Source of the DNA: Saccharopolyspora dendranthemae
GTDB taxonomy: Bacteria; Actinomycetota; Actinomycetes; Mycobacteriales; Pseudonocardiaceae
NCBI RefSeq assembly: GCF_007829955.1
Contig: NZ_VIWX01000006.1
Location: 248,001-312,000, forward strand
Direction: 5' to 3'
Length of the DNA: 64,000 nt
Shown here: one piece after another, positions 25,423 through 33,901 of the stretch
How positions within the stretch are numbered: the stretch's first letter is position 1
Layout of the letters: each line of letters starts with the position of its first letter
The notes under the pieces: model-generated
Database searches by the model: none
Told to the model about the DNA's origin: nothing
What the model saw: the letters and a program-made list of their open reading frames with translations, nothing else
Program-made: the position numbers and the translations under genes

Positions 25423-26826
25423 TCACCGCCCGTCGCGAGAGGCGGACTCCTCGTCGTCGGGCTCGGCGTCGAACTCGGCGGCGGCGACCTCGGAAGCGGA
25501 GTCCGCTCCAGCGTCGGATTCCTGTCGGGCGGACGGGATTTCGGCGATCAGATCGTCGAGGTCGGTGTAGTCGAAGTCCTCGTCCTGCTCGGCCTGCTCC
25601 GGTTCTGGATCGATGTCCTCGTCGAACACGTCGGTGGCGAAGGCGCTCAGCGCCGGGTCGTCCGGCTCCTCCGCGCCGCCCAGCCAGGTCATCGCCACCG
25701 CCGGGACCACGAGCCAGCACAGCGTCGTCAGGCCCAGCCTCAGCGGGTGGAACGAGACGTCCCCGATCGGGCCGTTGCCGAGCCGGCCACCGGCGATCAC
25801 CGCCAGCACCAGCACCGCCAGGGCGGCCACCGCGGCCGCGACCAGCACGACCACCAGCCGGCGGCCCAGCGGACCGGGAACGCGCCTGGCGACCAGCCCC
25901 ATCGCCATTCCCACCAGCAGCGGGAGGAGGAGCACCGCTGACCACCACACGGCCGCACCCGCGCTGGGCAGCACCGCCAGCAACGGCAGGTCCGGCAGCT
26001 TTCCCGGCGTGTGCTGCCACGGCTGAACGACCTGGGGACCGAGGGAGAACCCGCTGCCCGTGACGAAGGACCAGCCGGCCAGCACCGCGTTCGGCAGGTA
26101 CAGCAGCGAGAGCACGGTGGCACCGACGGCGTCGCCCGCTCCGCCCATCCGCGCCATCGAATCGACCATCTCGGGAGCGGACACCACGATCGCGGCGAGC
26201 AGCACGCTCGCGCCGACCGCGACCACGATGGCGATGGTCAGCAACCCGATCCGCAGGCCCGTCCACACGTAGGCGTCGGTGAGCTCCCACAGCAGGTAGA
26301 ACAGGCCGCACCGGTTGGCGACCCCGGCGGTCGCGGCGACAGCGGCGGTCAAGCCGCAGCTCAGGAACGCCTCGACCGGGACCGCGCTGAAGGGATCGAC
26401 CAGCAGCAGCGCGAACAGCGCGCCGACGCACGCGTGCACCAGGGCCATGGTCGCGATGACCGGCCACGCCTGGTCCGGGCGGCGCAGCCGGCACCGGCGG
26501 GCGACGTGCGCCGAGGCGACGGCTACCAGCAGCACCACCCCGATGGTGGGCAGCATCGGCAGCACGCTCAGCGGCGCGCCCGAGATCACCAGCGGCGACT
26601 GGTACAGCATCAGCCAGCCGGGCATCGCGGCCATCAGGATCAGCAGCGGGTCGAAGCTCGCCTCGCTGGCGATTCCGACCACCAGGGCGAGCAGCGCGGC
26701 CACGGCGAAGAACCCGATCAGCGGCACCGCGCCGACGACGGCGATGAACAACCACCGGCGCAGACCCGCCCTCCGATCGGCACTTCCGGCGGCCACGACG
26801 TGGGGAATCGGATCCAGCGCAGACAC
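25423..26826 (-). CDS. DUF6350 polytopic membrane protein
   Basis: About 467 residues with around ten hydrophobic helices, then an acidic cytoplasmic tail rich in Asp and Glu (DEDIDPEPEQAEQDEDFDYTDLDDL). Position before purN-purH matches Rv0955 of M. tuberculosis and other DUF6350 proteins, whose role is not established (some are annotated as PerM-like). The start is uncertain: I use GTG 26826 (VSALDPIPHV) because the first helix follows soon after; ATG 26889 and longer frames up to 27018 are possible, and none has a clear ribosome site. Confidence 0.75.
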   Translation of the reverse strand: MSALDPIPHVVAAGSADRRAGLRRWLFIAVVGAVPLIGFFAVAALLALVVGIASEASFDPLLILMAAMPGWLMLYQSPLVISGAPLSVLPMLPTIGVVLLVAVASAHVARRCRLRRPDQAWPVIATMALVHACVGALFALLLVDPFSAVPVEAFLSCGLTAAVAATAGVANRCGLFYLLWELTDAYVWTGLRIGLLTIAIVVAVGASVLLAAIVVSAPEMVDSMARMGGAGDAVGATVLSLLYLPNAVLAGWSFVTGSGFSLGPQVVQPWQHTPGKLPDLPLLAVLPSAGAAVWWSAVLLLPLLVGMAMGLVARRVPGPLGRRLVVVLVAAAVAALAVLVLAVIAGGRLGNGPIGDVSFHPLRLGLTTLCWLVVPAVAMTWLGGAEEPDDPALSAFATDVFDEDIDPEPEQAEQDEDFDYTDLDDLIAEIPSARQESDAGADSASEVAAAEFDAEPDDEESASRDGR

Positions 26827-27020
26827 GCGACCGAATGTCGCACCACCACTGCTCCGAACGGCCCCGAACACGCCAGCGGCTCCGCCCATCGGGCGACGGC
26901 CCTGGCCCCTGCGCCAGTTGTGGTCCGAACCGACCGGACATACCCGACAACGATCACGGCCGAGTCGGACCAGAGCTGCTCCATCACGAGCGCCACCGCT
27001 CGGGACGCCCCGGGCCATCG

Positions 27021-27088
27021 CCCAGTTTTAGTCCAAACTGAGCCGACATTTCGGACATGATCATGGCTCGGTTTGGACTAAAACTGGG
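27021..27088. repeat. 68-bp palindromic element, copy 2
   Basis: This is the reverse complement of the 571-638 element with three differences. The arms are 23 bases (CCCAGTTTTAGTCCAAACTG and its near-complement), with only a few mismatches between them. It lies in the gap between the DUF5336 gene end and the DUF6350 gene start, so it could influence the promoter of the DUF6350-purN-purH unit or end DUF5336 transcription. Confidence 0.85.
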
Positions 27089-27143
27089 ACCTGGCGACGT
27101 CACGGCCCCCAGCCGAGGTCAGGCCGGGCAGGGGTTCGTGGGG

Positions 27144-28193
27144 TCAGAAGGTGGGTGGGTTGGCGCCTGGGTGGGGCATCTGGCGGGTTCCCTGCGGGCC
27201 GCCGCTCTTGTCCTGATCCGGGTTCGGTTGCTGCCGCGACGGCTGACCGCTCAGCGGTTGCGGGGTGCCCTGCGCGGCCGGCTGCTGGGGCTGGCCGTTG
27301 TGCTGCTGCGCGCCGGACTGCTGCGGTTGGCCGGACTGCTGCGCGCCGTTGTGCTGCGGCTGGCCCGACTGCTGACCCGCCGGCTGGGGCTGGCCGGACT
27401 GCGCGTTGTGCTGGGGCTGGGCGCCGTTGTGCTGCTGGGGCTGGCCCGCCTGCTGGCCGGGTTGCGGGAGTGGACCGGACTGGCTCGCGGGCCTGGGGGT
27501 GTCGGGGTTGACCGCTGAGAAGCCGTCGGACGAGGGGTTCCAGCCGCCGGGAGGGGAGGCGGGAGCCGACTGCTGCGGGGCCGGGGGCTGCTGAGCGGGC
27601 TGGCCACCGCTGGCCGGGTTCCACGGCGGCGGTCCGCCGAACTTCGCACCGGGAGCGGGTTGCCCCTGCGGGCTCCAGCCCGGGGCGGGGCGCGCACCAC
27701 CGGGCCCACCAGGACCTCCGGGGCCGCGAGGGCCGGGCTGGCCCTGCGGGAACCGCTGACCCTGCGGATGGGGGCTCGAACCGCCCGCCGGACCCGACGA
27801 GCCCGACTTGATCACACCACCCGCGATCAGCAGCACGGCGAGCACCGAGCCCAGCTGCGCGAGCGCCAGCACCATCAGGACCGAGACCAGACCCGACGCG
27901 GTGTTGCGGATGACGTCCTGCAGCAGCGCCAGCGAGGCGTAGGCCGACAGCGGCACGGCCACGAACAGCGCGTCCGGCGTCTTGGGCACGAACCGCAGGC
28001 CCGCGAGCACCGCGGACGCGATCAGGCCGAAGCCGGCCATGCTGCCCATCAGGGCGCCGACGCCGTCGTCGAAGAACCCGAGCAGGTAACCGACGGCACC
28101 GGCCCCGGCGGCGACCAGCGCCAGGATTTCTCTCAGCTCGAACGACCCACGACGCCCGTCTGCGTTCGACTGTTGCGGATATGGCGCGGACAT
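27144..28193 (-). CDS. DUF5336 membrane protein with Gln/Pro-rich tail
   Basis: ATG 28193 (MSAPYPQQSN), with GAGGAG upstream, starts a 349-residue protein. Four hydrophobic helices (about 25-145) match the DUF5336 core, the type found in the mycobacterial 34-kDa antigen Rv0954. A long low-complexity tail of Pro, Gln, Gly and Asn with repeats such as QPQHNGAQQSGQPQQ follows and reaches the C-terminus. Tails of this kind are often disordered. Its place between sucD and DUF6350 is the same as in M. tuberculosis. Function is unknown. Confidence 0.82.
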   Translation of the reverse strand: MSAPYPQQSNADGRRGSFELREILALVAAGAGAVGYLLGFFDDGVGALMGSMAGFGLIASAVLAGLRFVPKTPDALFVAVPLSAYASLALLQDVIRNTASGLVSVLMVLALAQLGSVLAVLLIAGGVIKSGSSGPAGGSSPHPQGQRFPQGQPGPRGPGGPGGPGGARPAPGWSPQGQPAPGAKFGGPPPWNPASGGQPAQQPPAPQQSAPASPPGGWNPSSDGFSAVNPDTPRPASQSGPLPQPGQQAGQPQQHNGAQPQHNAQSGQPQPAGQQSGQPQHNGAQQSGQPQQSGAQQHNGQPQQPAAQGTPQPLSGQPSRQQPNPDQDKSGGPQGTRQMPHPGANPPTF

Positions 28194-28320
28194 GGCTGGA
28201 TCCGACTCCTCGAAGGCACTCGATCGGGCGTGCTGATCGACGGTACCGAATACCGGCGGTCCGCAGGGCGGCCCGGCTGTCTTGCTCCGCGCCGATGGGC
28301 GAAAGTCCCCGGGAAAGCCG

Positions 28321-28355
28321 TCGGGGCCGGGTCCCCGGAGGGAGCCCGGCCCCGA
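28321..28355 (-). terminator. Hairpin terminator of sucCD
   Basis: TCGGGGCCGGG and CCCGGCCCCGA form a perfect 11-bp stem with a 13-base loop, 26 bases past the sucD stop. Confidence 0.8.
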
Positions 28356-28380
28356 AGGACGCACGAGGTCGTTGCGGGTC

Positions 28381-29265
28381 TCAGCCCTTGACGATCTCGC
28401 GCATCAGGTTGGCGGTCTCGCTCGGCGTCTTGCCGACCTTGACGCCCGCGGCCTCCAGGGCCTCCTTCTTCGCCGAGGCGGTGCCCGACGAGCCGGAGAC
28501 GATGGCGCCCGCGTGACCCATGGTCTTGCCCTCCGGCGCGGTGAAGCCCGCGACGTAGCCGACCACCGGCTTGGTGATGTTGGCCTTGATGTAGTCGGCC
28601 GCGCGCTCTTCGGCGTCGCCACCGATCTCACCGATCATCACGATGGCAGCGGTCTCCGGGTCTTCTTCGAAGGCCTGCAGCGCGTCGATGTGGGTGGTGC
28701 CGATGATCGGGTCACCACCGATGCCGACGGCGCTGGAGAAACCGATGTCCCGCAGCTCGTACATCATCTGGTAGGTCAGCGTGCCCGACTTCGACACGAG
28801 ACCGATCTTGCCCGGGCCGGTGATGTCGGCCGGGATGATGCCGGCGTTGGACTTGCCGGGGGAGATGATGCCGGGGCAGTTCGGCCCGATGATCCGGGTC
28901 TTGTTGCCCGTGGCGTTGGCGTGCGCCCAGAAGTAGGCCGCGTCGTGCACCGGGATGCCCTCGGTGATGACCACGGCCAGGCCGATCTCGGCGTCGACCG
29001 CCTCGACGACGGCGTCCTTGGCGAACTTCGGCGGCACGAAGACGACCGACACGTCGGCGCCGGTCTCCTTCATCGCCTCCTGAACGCTGCCGTAGACCGT
29101 GAGCTCCTTGCCCTCGATCTCGACGGTCTGCCCGGCCTTGCGGGCGTTGACACCGCCGACGATGTTGGTGCCGGAGCGCAGCATGCGAGCGGTGTGCTTG
29201 GTGCCCTCAGAGCCGGTGATGCCCTGAACGATCACCTTGCTGTTTTCGTTGAGGAAGATAGCCAT
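28381..29265 (-). CDS. sucD: Succinyl-CoA synthetase alpha subunit
   Basis: SucD (294 residues, usual length) works with SucC to convert succinyl-CoA to succinate with nucleotide triphosphate formation. Visible are the CoA-binding Rossmann part (IVQGITGSEGTKHTARML, VPPKFAKDAVVEA), RIIGPNCPGIISPGK, and GKTMGHAGAIV carrying the phosphorylated active-site histidine. GAGG lies before the ATG and the gene begins six bases after sucC. Confidence 0.97.
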   Translation of the reverse strand: MAIFLNENSKVIVQGITGSEGTKHTARMLRSGTNIVGGVNARKAGQTVEIEGKELTVYGSVQEAMKETGADVSVVFVPPKFAKDAVVEAVDAEIGLAVVITEGIPVHDAAYFWAHANATGNKTRIIGPNCPGIISPGKSNAGIIPADITGPGKIGLVSKSGTLTYQMMYELRDIGFSSAVGIGGDPIIGTTHIDALQAFEEDPETAAIVMIGEIGGDAEERAADYIKANITKPVVGYVAGFTAPEGKTMGHAGAIVSGSSGTASAKKEALEAAGVKVGKTPSETANLMREIVKG

Positions 29266-29271
29266 ATCGCC

Positions 29272-30438
29272 TCACGCCCCCGCTGCGAGCTCGGCGGCCT
29301 TGTCGGCCGCACCGTCCATCGTGTCCACCACGGTGACGACCGGGTGGTTGGCCTCGGCCAGGATGCGGCGGCCCTCGTCGACGTTGTTGCCGTCGAGGCG
29401 GACGATCAGCGGCTTGGTGGCCTCGTCACCGAGGATCTCCAGCGCCTGCACGATGCCGTTGGCCACGGCGTCGCAGGCGGTGATTCCACCGAAGACGTTG
29501 ACGAACACCGACTTGACGTCCGAGTCGCCCAGGATGACGTCCAGACCGGCGGCCATGACCTCGGCGGAGGCGCCACCGCCGATGTCGAGGAAGTTCGCCG
29601 GCTTGACGTTGCTGTGCTTCTCGCCGGCGTAGGCGACGACGTCCAGCGTGGACATGACCAGACCGGCACCGTTACCGATGATGCCGACCTCGCCGTCCAG
29701 CTTGACGTAGTTGAGGCCCTTGGCCTTGGCCTTCGCCTCGAGCGGGTTCTCCGCGTCCTTGTCCACCAGATCGGCCTGCTTGGCCTGGCGGAACGCGGCG
29801 TTCTCGTCGAGGGTGACCTTGCCGTCGAGGGCGATGACCTTGCCCTCGGGGTCCTTCACCAGCGGGTTGACCTCCACCAGAGTGGCGTCTTCAGCGACGA
29901 AGGTCTCCCACAGCTTGACGATCACGTCGGCGACCTGGTCGGCGACCTCGGCCGGGAACTTGGCGGCGGACACGATGTCCTTCGCCTTGTCCAGGTCGAC
30001 GCCCTCGATCGGGTCGATCGCGATCCTCGCCAGAGCTTCTGGCTTGGTGGCCGCGACCTCTTCGATCTCCATGCCGCCCTCGACCGAGGCCATCGCGAGG
30101 AAGTTGCGATTCGCGCGGTCGAGGAGGAAGGAGAAGTAGTACTCCTCCGCGATGTCGGAGGCGGTCGTGACCAGCACCTTGTTGGTGATGTGGCCCTTGA
30201 TGTCCAGACCGAGGATCTTCTCGGCCTTAGCCTGAGCCTCATCCGGGTTCTCGGCCAGCTTCACACCGCCGGCCTTGCCCCGGCCACCGGTCATGACCTG
30301 GGCCTTGATGACTACGGGCCCACCGAGTTCTTCGGCTGCTGCCTTGGCCCCTTGCGGGTCGGTCGCCACGGTGCCGGGCAGCGTCGGCACGTCGTGGGAG
30401 GCGAAGAGCTCCTTCGCCTGGTACTCGTACAGGTCCAC
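29272..30438 (-). CDS. sucC: Succinyl-CoA synthetase beta subunit
   Basis: SucC (388 residues) supplies the ATP-grasp domain and the nucleotide- and succinate-binding sites. It starts DLYEYQAKELF and contains VIKAQVMTGGRGKAGGVKLA, LVEVNPLV, and IGNGAGLVMSTLD with NVFGGITACD near the C-terminal CoA-ligase domain. AGGAGAG before GTG 30438 fixes the start 24 codons inside the longest frame, and the length then agrees with the family. Confidence 0.97.
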   Translation of the reverse strand: MDLYEYQAKELFASHDVPTLPGTVATDPQGAKAAAEELGGPVVIKAQVMTGGRGKAGGVKLAENPDEAQAKAEKILGLDIKGHITNKVLVTTASDIAEEYYFSFLLDRANRNFLAMASVEGGMEIEEVAATKPEALARIAIDPIEGVDLDKAKDIVSAAKFPAEVADQVADVIVKLWETFVAEDATLVEVNPLVKDPEGKVIALDGKVTLDENAAFRQAKQADLVDKDAENPLEAKAKAKGLNYVKLDGEVGIIGNGAGLVMSTLDVVAYAGEKHSNVKPANFLDIGGGASAEVMAAGLDVILGDSDVKSVFVNVFGGITACDAVANGIVQALEILGDEATKPLIVRLDGNNVDEGRRILAEANHPVVTVVDTMDGAADKAAELAAGA

Positions 30439-30694
30439 GCGACTCTCCTGCGACGTCGGTGTCGGACTCGATGACGATATCGACCTGCGATGACGCATGG
30501 GGCGGCGCACCTGGTGAACTGCCTCACCTGAGGTAGGGCGTCAAGCCTGGATCGACCCGTCCAACGCGGGGAATCGCCTTCTGGTCAGGCGCGATATCTC
30601 CGTTCGCGTGACGAACGGAACAGGCGCCGTAACGGCGCTCGAGCCCATGTTCGGCCTCCGCGGCGCCGGCCACAAGACGGCCGGCCGGGTGAAC

Positions 30695-32416
30695 TCAGGC
30701 GGTCCGTCCGGCTGTGGCGCGAGCGGCGAACGCCGTGCCGAGCAGCACCACGACGCACCCCAGCCCGAGCCACAGGCCGAGCCCGGGAGCGGATCCCGGC
30801 AGGCGCTCGGCGGTCAGCGGGTGTTCCAGCACCCGCACCGCCACCAGCAGCGCCGCCCCGCACAGCAGCGCGGCGGCCTGGCCGGGACGGCACATCGGGG
30901 CGAGCGCGGTCGCGCCGACGACCGCGGCGAGCGCCAGCACGAGCCCCCACGAGGTGGTGCCGAAGTCGGTGAACACGCCGGGCGCGCTGTAACCGGGCGC
31001 GGTCAGCACCGGCAGGCTGAACGCCCCGGCGCCGAGGACCAGCGCGACCAGCGACGGGGCGAGCACCGAGCGGCGCATCGCCATCTCGGTGAGGTCGACG
31101 TCGTCGCGCTCCACCGCTCCGGCGATCGCCGCGAGCACCGCCGCGACGGCGGCGAACAGCACCGACGCACCGGCGGCCCAGGCTCCGAGACCCGCTGCGG
31201 CACCGGCGGCCTGGACGGCGGTGAACACCGCGTCCAGCGATCCGGCCGCGGCCAGCGGAACCGCGGCCCACAGCACGGTCAGCACCGGGCGGAGCAGCAG
31301 CGCGAACTTCGGCAGCAGCATGCCGGCACCGGCCAGTCCCAGCAGGATCCCGGCGGGCAGCAGCAGCCGCGCCGGGTACTCCGAGGGGTCGCGGAGCCCA
31401 TAGGGCATCGAGACGTGCGGGGTGAGCGCGGCGAGCACCGCGACCGCCCCGGCCAGCAGCGCGAACACCCCGGCGAGGGCGAGCAGCCGGGTCAGCGCGG
31501 GAAGCCGCAGGTCGTCGACGTCTTCGGAATTCTCGCCACGACCGGCCCGCAACCCGAGCAGCAGCAGGGCCGCGGTGGCCACCAGCCCGAGCAGCGGTCC
31601 CCAGGCGAAGGTCACCTCGTCGAGCACCAACACCGACACCAGCGGCGGCAGGACCGCCGCGAAGAGCGAGACGGCGACGCCCAGCAGTCCGCCGCGAGCG
31701 AAGTCCAGGTCGGTCGATCCGGCGAGCAGCCCGGCCGCGCAGGGGACGGCGACGGCCAGCAGGGCGCTGCCGATGAGGACCGGAAGCGGGCCGTCGAGCG
31801 CGGTTTCGGCGGGCAGGTAGGGGTCGTCGGAGGAGAACGGCGCCATGAGCACCGCGACCGCACCGAGGACACCGGCGCACAGGGCCGTGGTCAGCAGGCC
31901 CTGCCGCTGCGTTCCAGCGCCGGACTCGCGGGTGCCCCAGGCGGCGAGGACGCCCGCGACGAGCACGATCACGTGCCCGGCGGCCAGCAGCCACCAGCCG
32001 ATCGCGGGTTCGAAGTTGAGCAGCGACGTGGCGCGGAGCAGCTCCGGGCGGGCCGCCATGCCGGCTTCCGTCGCGAACTGGACGTCCTGCGCGAGCCGGC
32101 CGGGTGCGAAGGCGGCCGGTCCGACGAGCACCGCGGCGGCGGCCACCGGCGTGCCGGTCCGCGCGAACGCAGCGGCCAGGGCCGGAGCGAGCAGCGCGAG
32201 CACCAGCAGCAGCGGCCAGGCCGGGTAGGCGGCGGCGACCGGCGGAGACGTCAGGCCGATCAGCGGTCCGAGACCGGTGAGCGCGGCACCGAGGAAGGCG
32301 AGGGCGATCGCGGTCCGCAGGCGGCCGGGGGTGCCCAGCGCCGGCTGCGGGTCCGCGGCTCCGGCGGGGGCCGCCGATGCAGACGAACCGGACGGAAGGT
32401 CATACCGCGCAGTCAC
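30695..32416 (-). CDS. Large polytopic membrane protein of unknown function
   Basis: From GTG 32416 (VTARYDLPSG) the protein has 573 residues. A short polar N-terminus is followed by about 14 hydrophobic helices, broken by a loop with EDVDDLRLPALTRLL and one with ERDDVDLTEMAMRR. It resembles actinobacterial integral membrane proteins without named family; transport or cell-envelope lipid handling are guesses. No ribosome site stands before the GTG, so translation may be leaderless. In M. tuberculosis no such gene separates sucC from the M23 gene. Confidence 0.7.
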   Translation of the reverse strand: MTARYDLPSGSSASAAPAGAADPQPALGTPGRLRTAIALAFLGAALTGLGPLIGLTSPPVAAAYPAWPLLLVLALLAPALAAAFARTGTPVAAAAVLVGPAAFAPGRLAQDVQFATEAGMAARPELLRATSLLNFEPAIGWWLLAAGHVIVLVAGVLAAWGTRESGAGTQRQGLLTTALCAGVLGAVAVLMAPFSSDDPYLPAETALDGPLPVLIGSALLAVAVPCAAGLLAGSTDLDFARGGLLGVAVSLFAAVLPPLVSVLVLDEVTFAWGPLLGLVATAALLLLGLRAGRGENSEDVDDLRLPALTRLLALAGVFALLAGAVAVLAALTPHVSMPYGLRDPSEYPARLLLPAGILLGLAGAGMLLPKFALLLRPVLTVLWAAVPLAAAGSLDAVFTAVQAAGAAAGLGAWAAGASVLFAAVAAVLAAIAGAVERDDVDLTEMAMRRSVLAPSLVALVLGAGAFSLPVLTAPGYSAPGVFTDFGTTSWGLVLALAAVVGATALAPMCRPGQAAALLCGAALLVAVRVLEHPLTAERLPGSAPGLGLWLGLGCVVVLLGTAFAARATAGRTA

Positions 32417-32918
32417 ACGCGCAGACGCTAGCAACCGGGTGAGGGTTTCTGGACAGCACCCGCAGTCGCGACGCGGGTTTCGGACGGTCCCGCACATCCG
32501 ATCAGCGCCCGAACGGAGCATCTTCGACACGCCGACAAGACGCTCTTGAGGTGTGACTTGCGACACATATAGCCCACCCCGGGTGACCGGATCGGTTCCG
32601 AAATTCGGTCCCGCTGGGCCGTTCGGCATCACCGGTGGCGATCACGAACCCGCAGGTGGCTCCGCTGTGCGACGACCACGCGCAGTATTCGCGGAGGGAC
32701 GGAGATCCGCCCTGCGCCGGACCTCTCGACCACGCGCGGTCGCCGACGCGTAACAGATCGGGATTTGCCCCTAGGGGATCAGCTTGGTTACTGTCCCCCG
32801 GTCCGTTGTCACGGTCTGATCACGAAGGACAACCTTCGGCCGGTTCCCCGACCGGCACCCGGAAATCCCCGTTCCCGGGCCCGCTGAGATCAGGCTCCCC
32901 GAGACGGAAGGGCAGGCA
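32417..32918. promoter_or_regulatory. 502-base intergenic region with a promoter and leader for the M23 gene
   Basis: TTGCCC (32765-32770) and TACTGT (32789-32794) are 18 bases apart and form a plausible vegetative promoter. The transcript would then have a leader of about 120 bases with several short GC hairpins (for example GCCGGTTCCCCGACCGGC) and GGAAGG before the TTG start. Short frames in the rest of the region have no ribosome site or recognisable product. I see no convincing c-di-AMP riboswitch core, although such leaders occur before actinobacterial M23 genes. Confidence 0.45.
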
Positions 32919-33746
32919 TTGGCTCACCACCGCTCCCCCGGCGGCGTACGACCCGTTCCCGGCTATCCGGAGGTGTCCCCCGACGACTCCTCCAGCAAGC
33001 GGGATCGGAGCCGGGGTGCTTCAACAGCATCGGCCTGGCGCGGTCGCGTCGTCGTCGCCGCAGTAGCGGCGGGCGCATTCGCAGCAGCGGGCCAGTCGCT
33101 TGCAGCCGGCGAAGGCAGCGCCTCCGCCGACAACGACGACTTCAACCCCTCGGATGCCGCGGGTTCGTTCAACACCGCGATGGCCGGGGACTCCCCCGCT
33201 TACAACGGGATGGGCGGCAGCGCTCCCGCGCCCGCCATGCTTCCGGTCGCCAAGAGCTCCGACGTCAGCTCCGAGATGGAGAAGCTGACCAAGAGCGAGC
33301 GGATCACCGAGGCGCGCGAGGCGGCTCAGCGCGCCGCTGAGGAAGCCGCCAAGCAGCCGAAGTTCCACGTTCCCGCGGAGGGCAACTTCACCTCCGGGTT
33401 CGGCGGCCGCTGGGGCACCACCCACTACGGACTCGACATCGCCAACGCCAAGGGCACGCCGATCATGTCGGTCGCCGACGGCGTGGTGATCGAGGCCGGA
33501 CCGGCGAGCGGCTTCGGCCTCTGGGTCCGGGTCCAGCACGAGGACGGCACCATCACCGTCTACGGCCACGTCAACACCATCACCGCCGACGAAGGCGACA
33601 AGGTCAAGGCGGGCGACCAGATCGCGACCATGGGAAACCGCGGCTTCTCCACCGGTACCCACCTCCACTTCGAGGTGTGGAACGCGGGCGGCAAGAAGAT
33701 CAACCCGCTGCCGTGGATGCGCGAGCGGGGCATCTCCCCGACCTGA
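32919..33746 (+). CDS. Secreted or membrane-anchored M23 family peptidase
   Basis: TTG 32919, with GGAAGG upstream, starts a 275-residue protein. One hydrophobic segment (about 41-65, VVVAAVAAGAFAAAGQSLAA) serves as signal or anchor. A predicted coiled coil (EMEKLTKSERITEAREAAQRAAEEAAK) leads to the LytM domain (about 147-265): GGRWGTTHYGLDI, VYGHVNTI and STGTHLHFEVW give the zinc ligands H-x3-D and H-x-H. It should cut or reshape peptidoglycan. The gene corresponds in position to Rv0950c, next to uvrD1 in M. tuberculosis. Confidence 0.9.
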   Translation: MAHHRSPGGVRPVPGYPEVSPDDSSSKRDRSRGASTASAWRGRVVVAAVAAGAFAAAGQSLAAGEGSASADNDDFNPSDAAGSFNTAMAGDSPAYNGMGGSAPAPAMLPVAKSSDVSSEMEKLTKSERITEAREAAQRAAEEAAKQPKFHVPAEGNFTSGFGGRWGTTHYGLDIANAKGTPIMSVADGVVIEAGPASGFGLWVRVQHEDGTITVYGHVNTITADEGDKVKAGDQIATMGNRGFSTGTHLHFEVWNAGGKKINPLPWMRERGISPT

Positions 33747-33758
33747 TCACGAGCTTTG

Positions 33759-33810
33759 AAGTGGTGTGGGTGGGGAAGTTTTCATGAAAACTTCCCCACC
33801 CACACCACTT
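33759..33810. terminator. Perfect 52-bp palindrome after the M23 gene
   Basis: Two exact 26-base complementary halves (beginning AAGTGGTGTGGGTGGGG, centre TCATGA) meet without a spacer, 12 bases past the M23 stop. It probably ends transcription in both directions. The core GGGGAAGTT-TTCATGAAAACTTCCCC recurs at 50409-50446, so it may also be a repeated element. Confidence 0.75.
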
Positions 33811-33901
33811 TCCCGAGGTTCGGCGACCATCCCGCGGTCGCCGAACCTTTTTTTACGCGCCGCTGACGCCCCTCCCGCCGGGATCCCAGTAGCGTTGCGC
33901 C

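Noticed and set aside
32553..32753. Small plus-strand frame of 66 codons between the membrane protein and the M23 gene
   Set aside because: No ribosome site and no recognisable sequence; its composition is that of random GC-rich DNA.
32795..32918. c-di-AMP (ydaO-type) riboswitch before the M23 peptidase gene
   Set aside because: The position would fit known cases, but I could not find the conserved GACAGCTAAC-like and GGGGAACC-like blocks. A covariance search would settle it.
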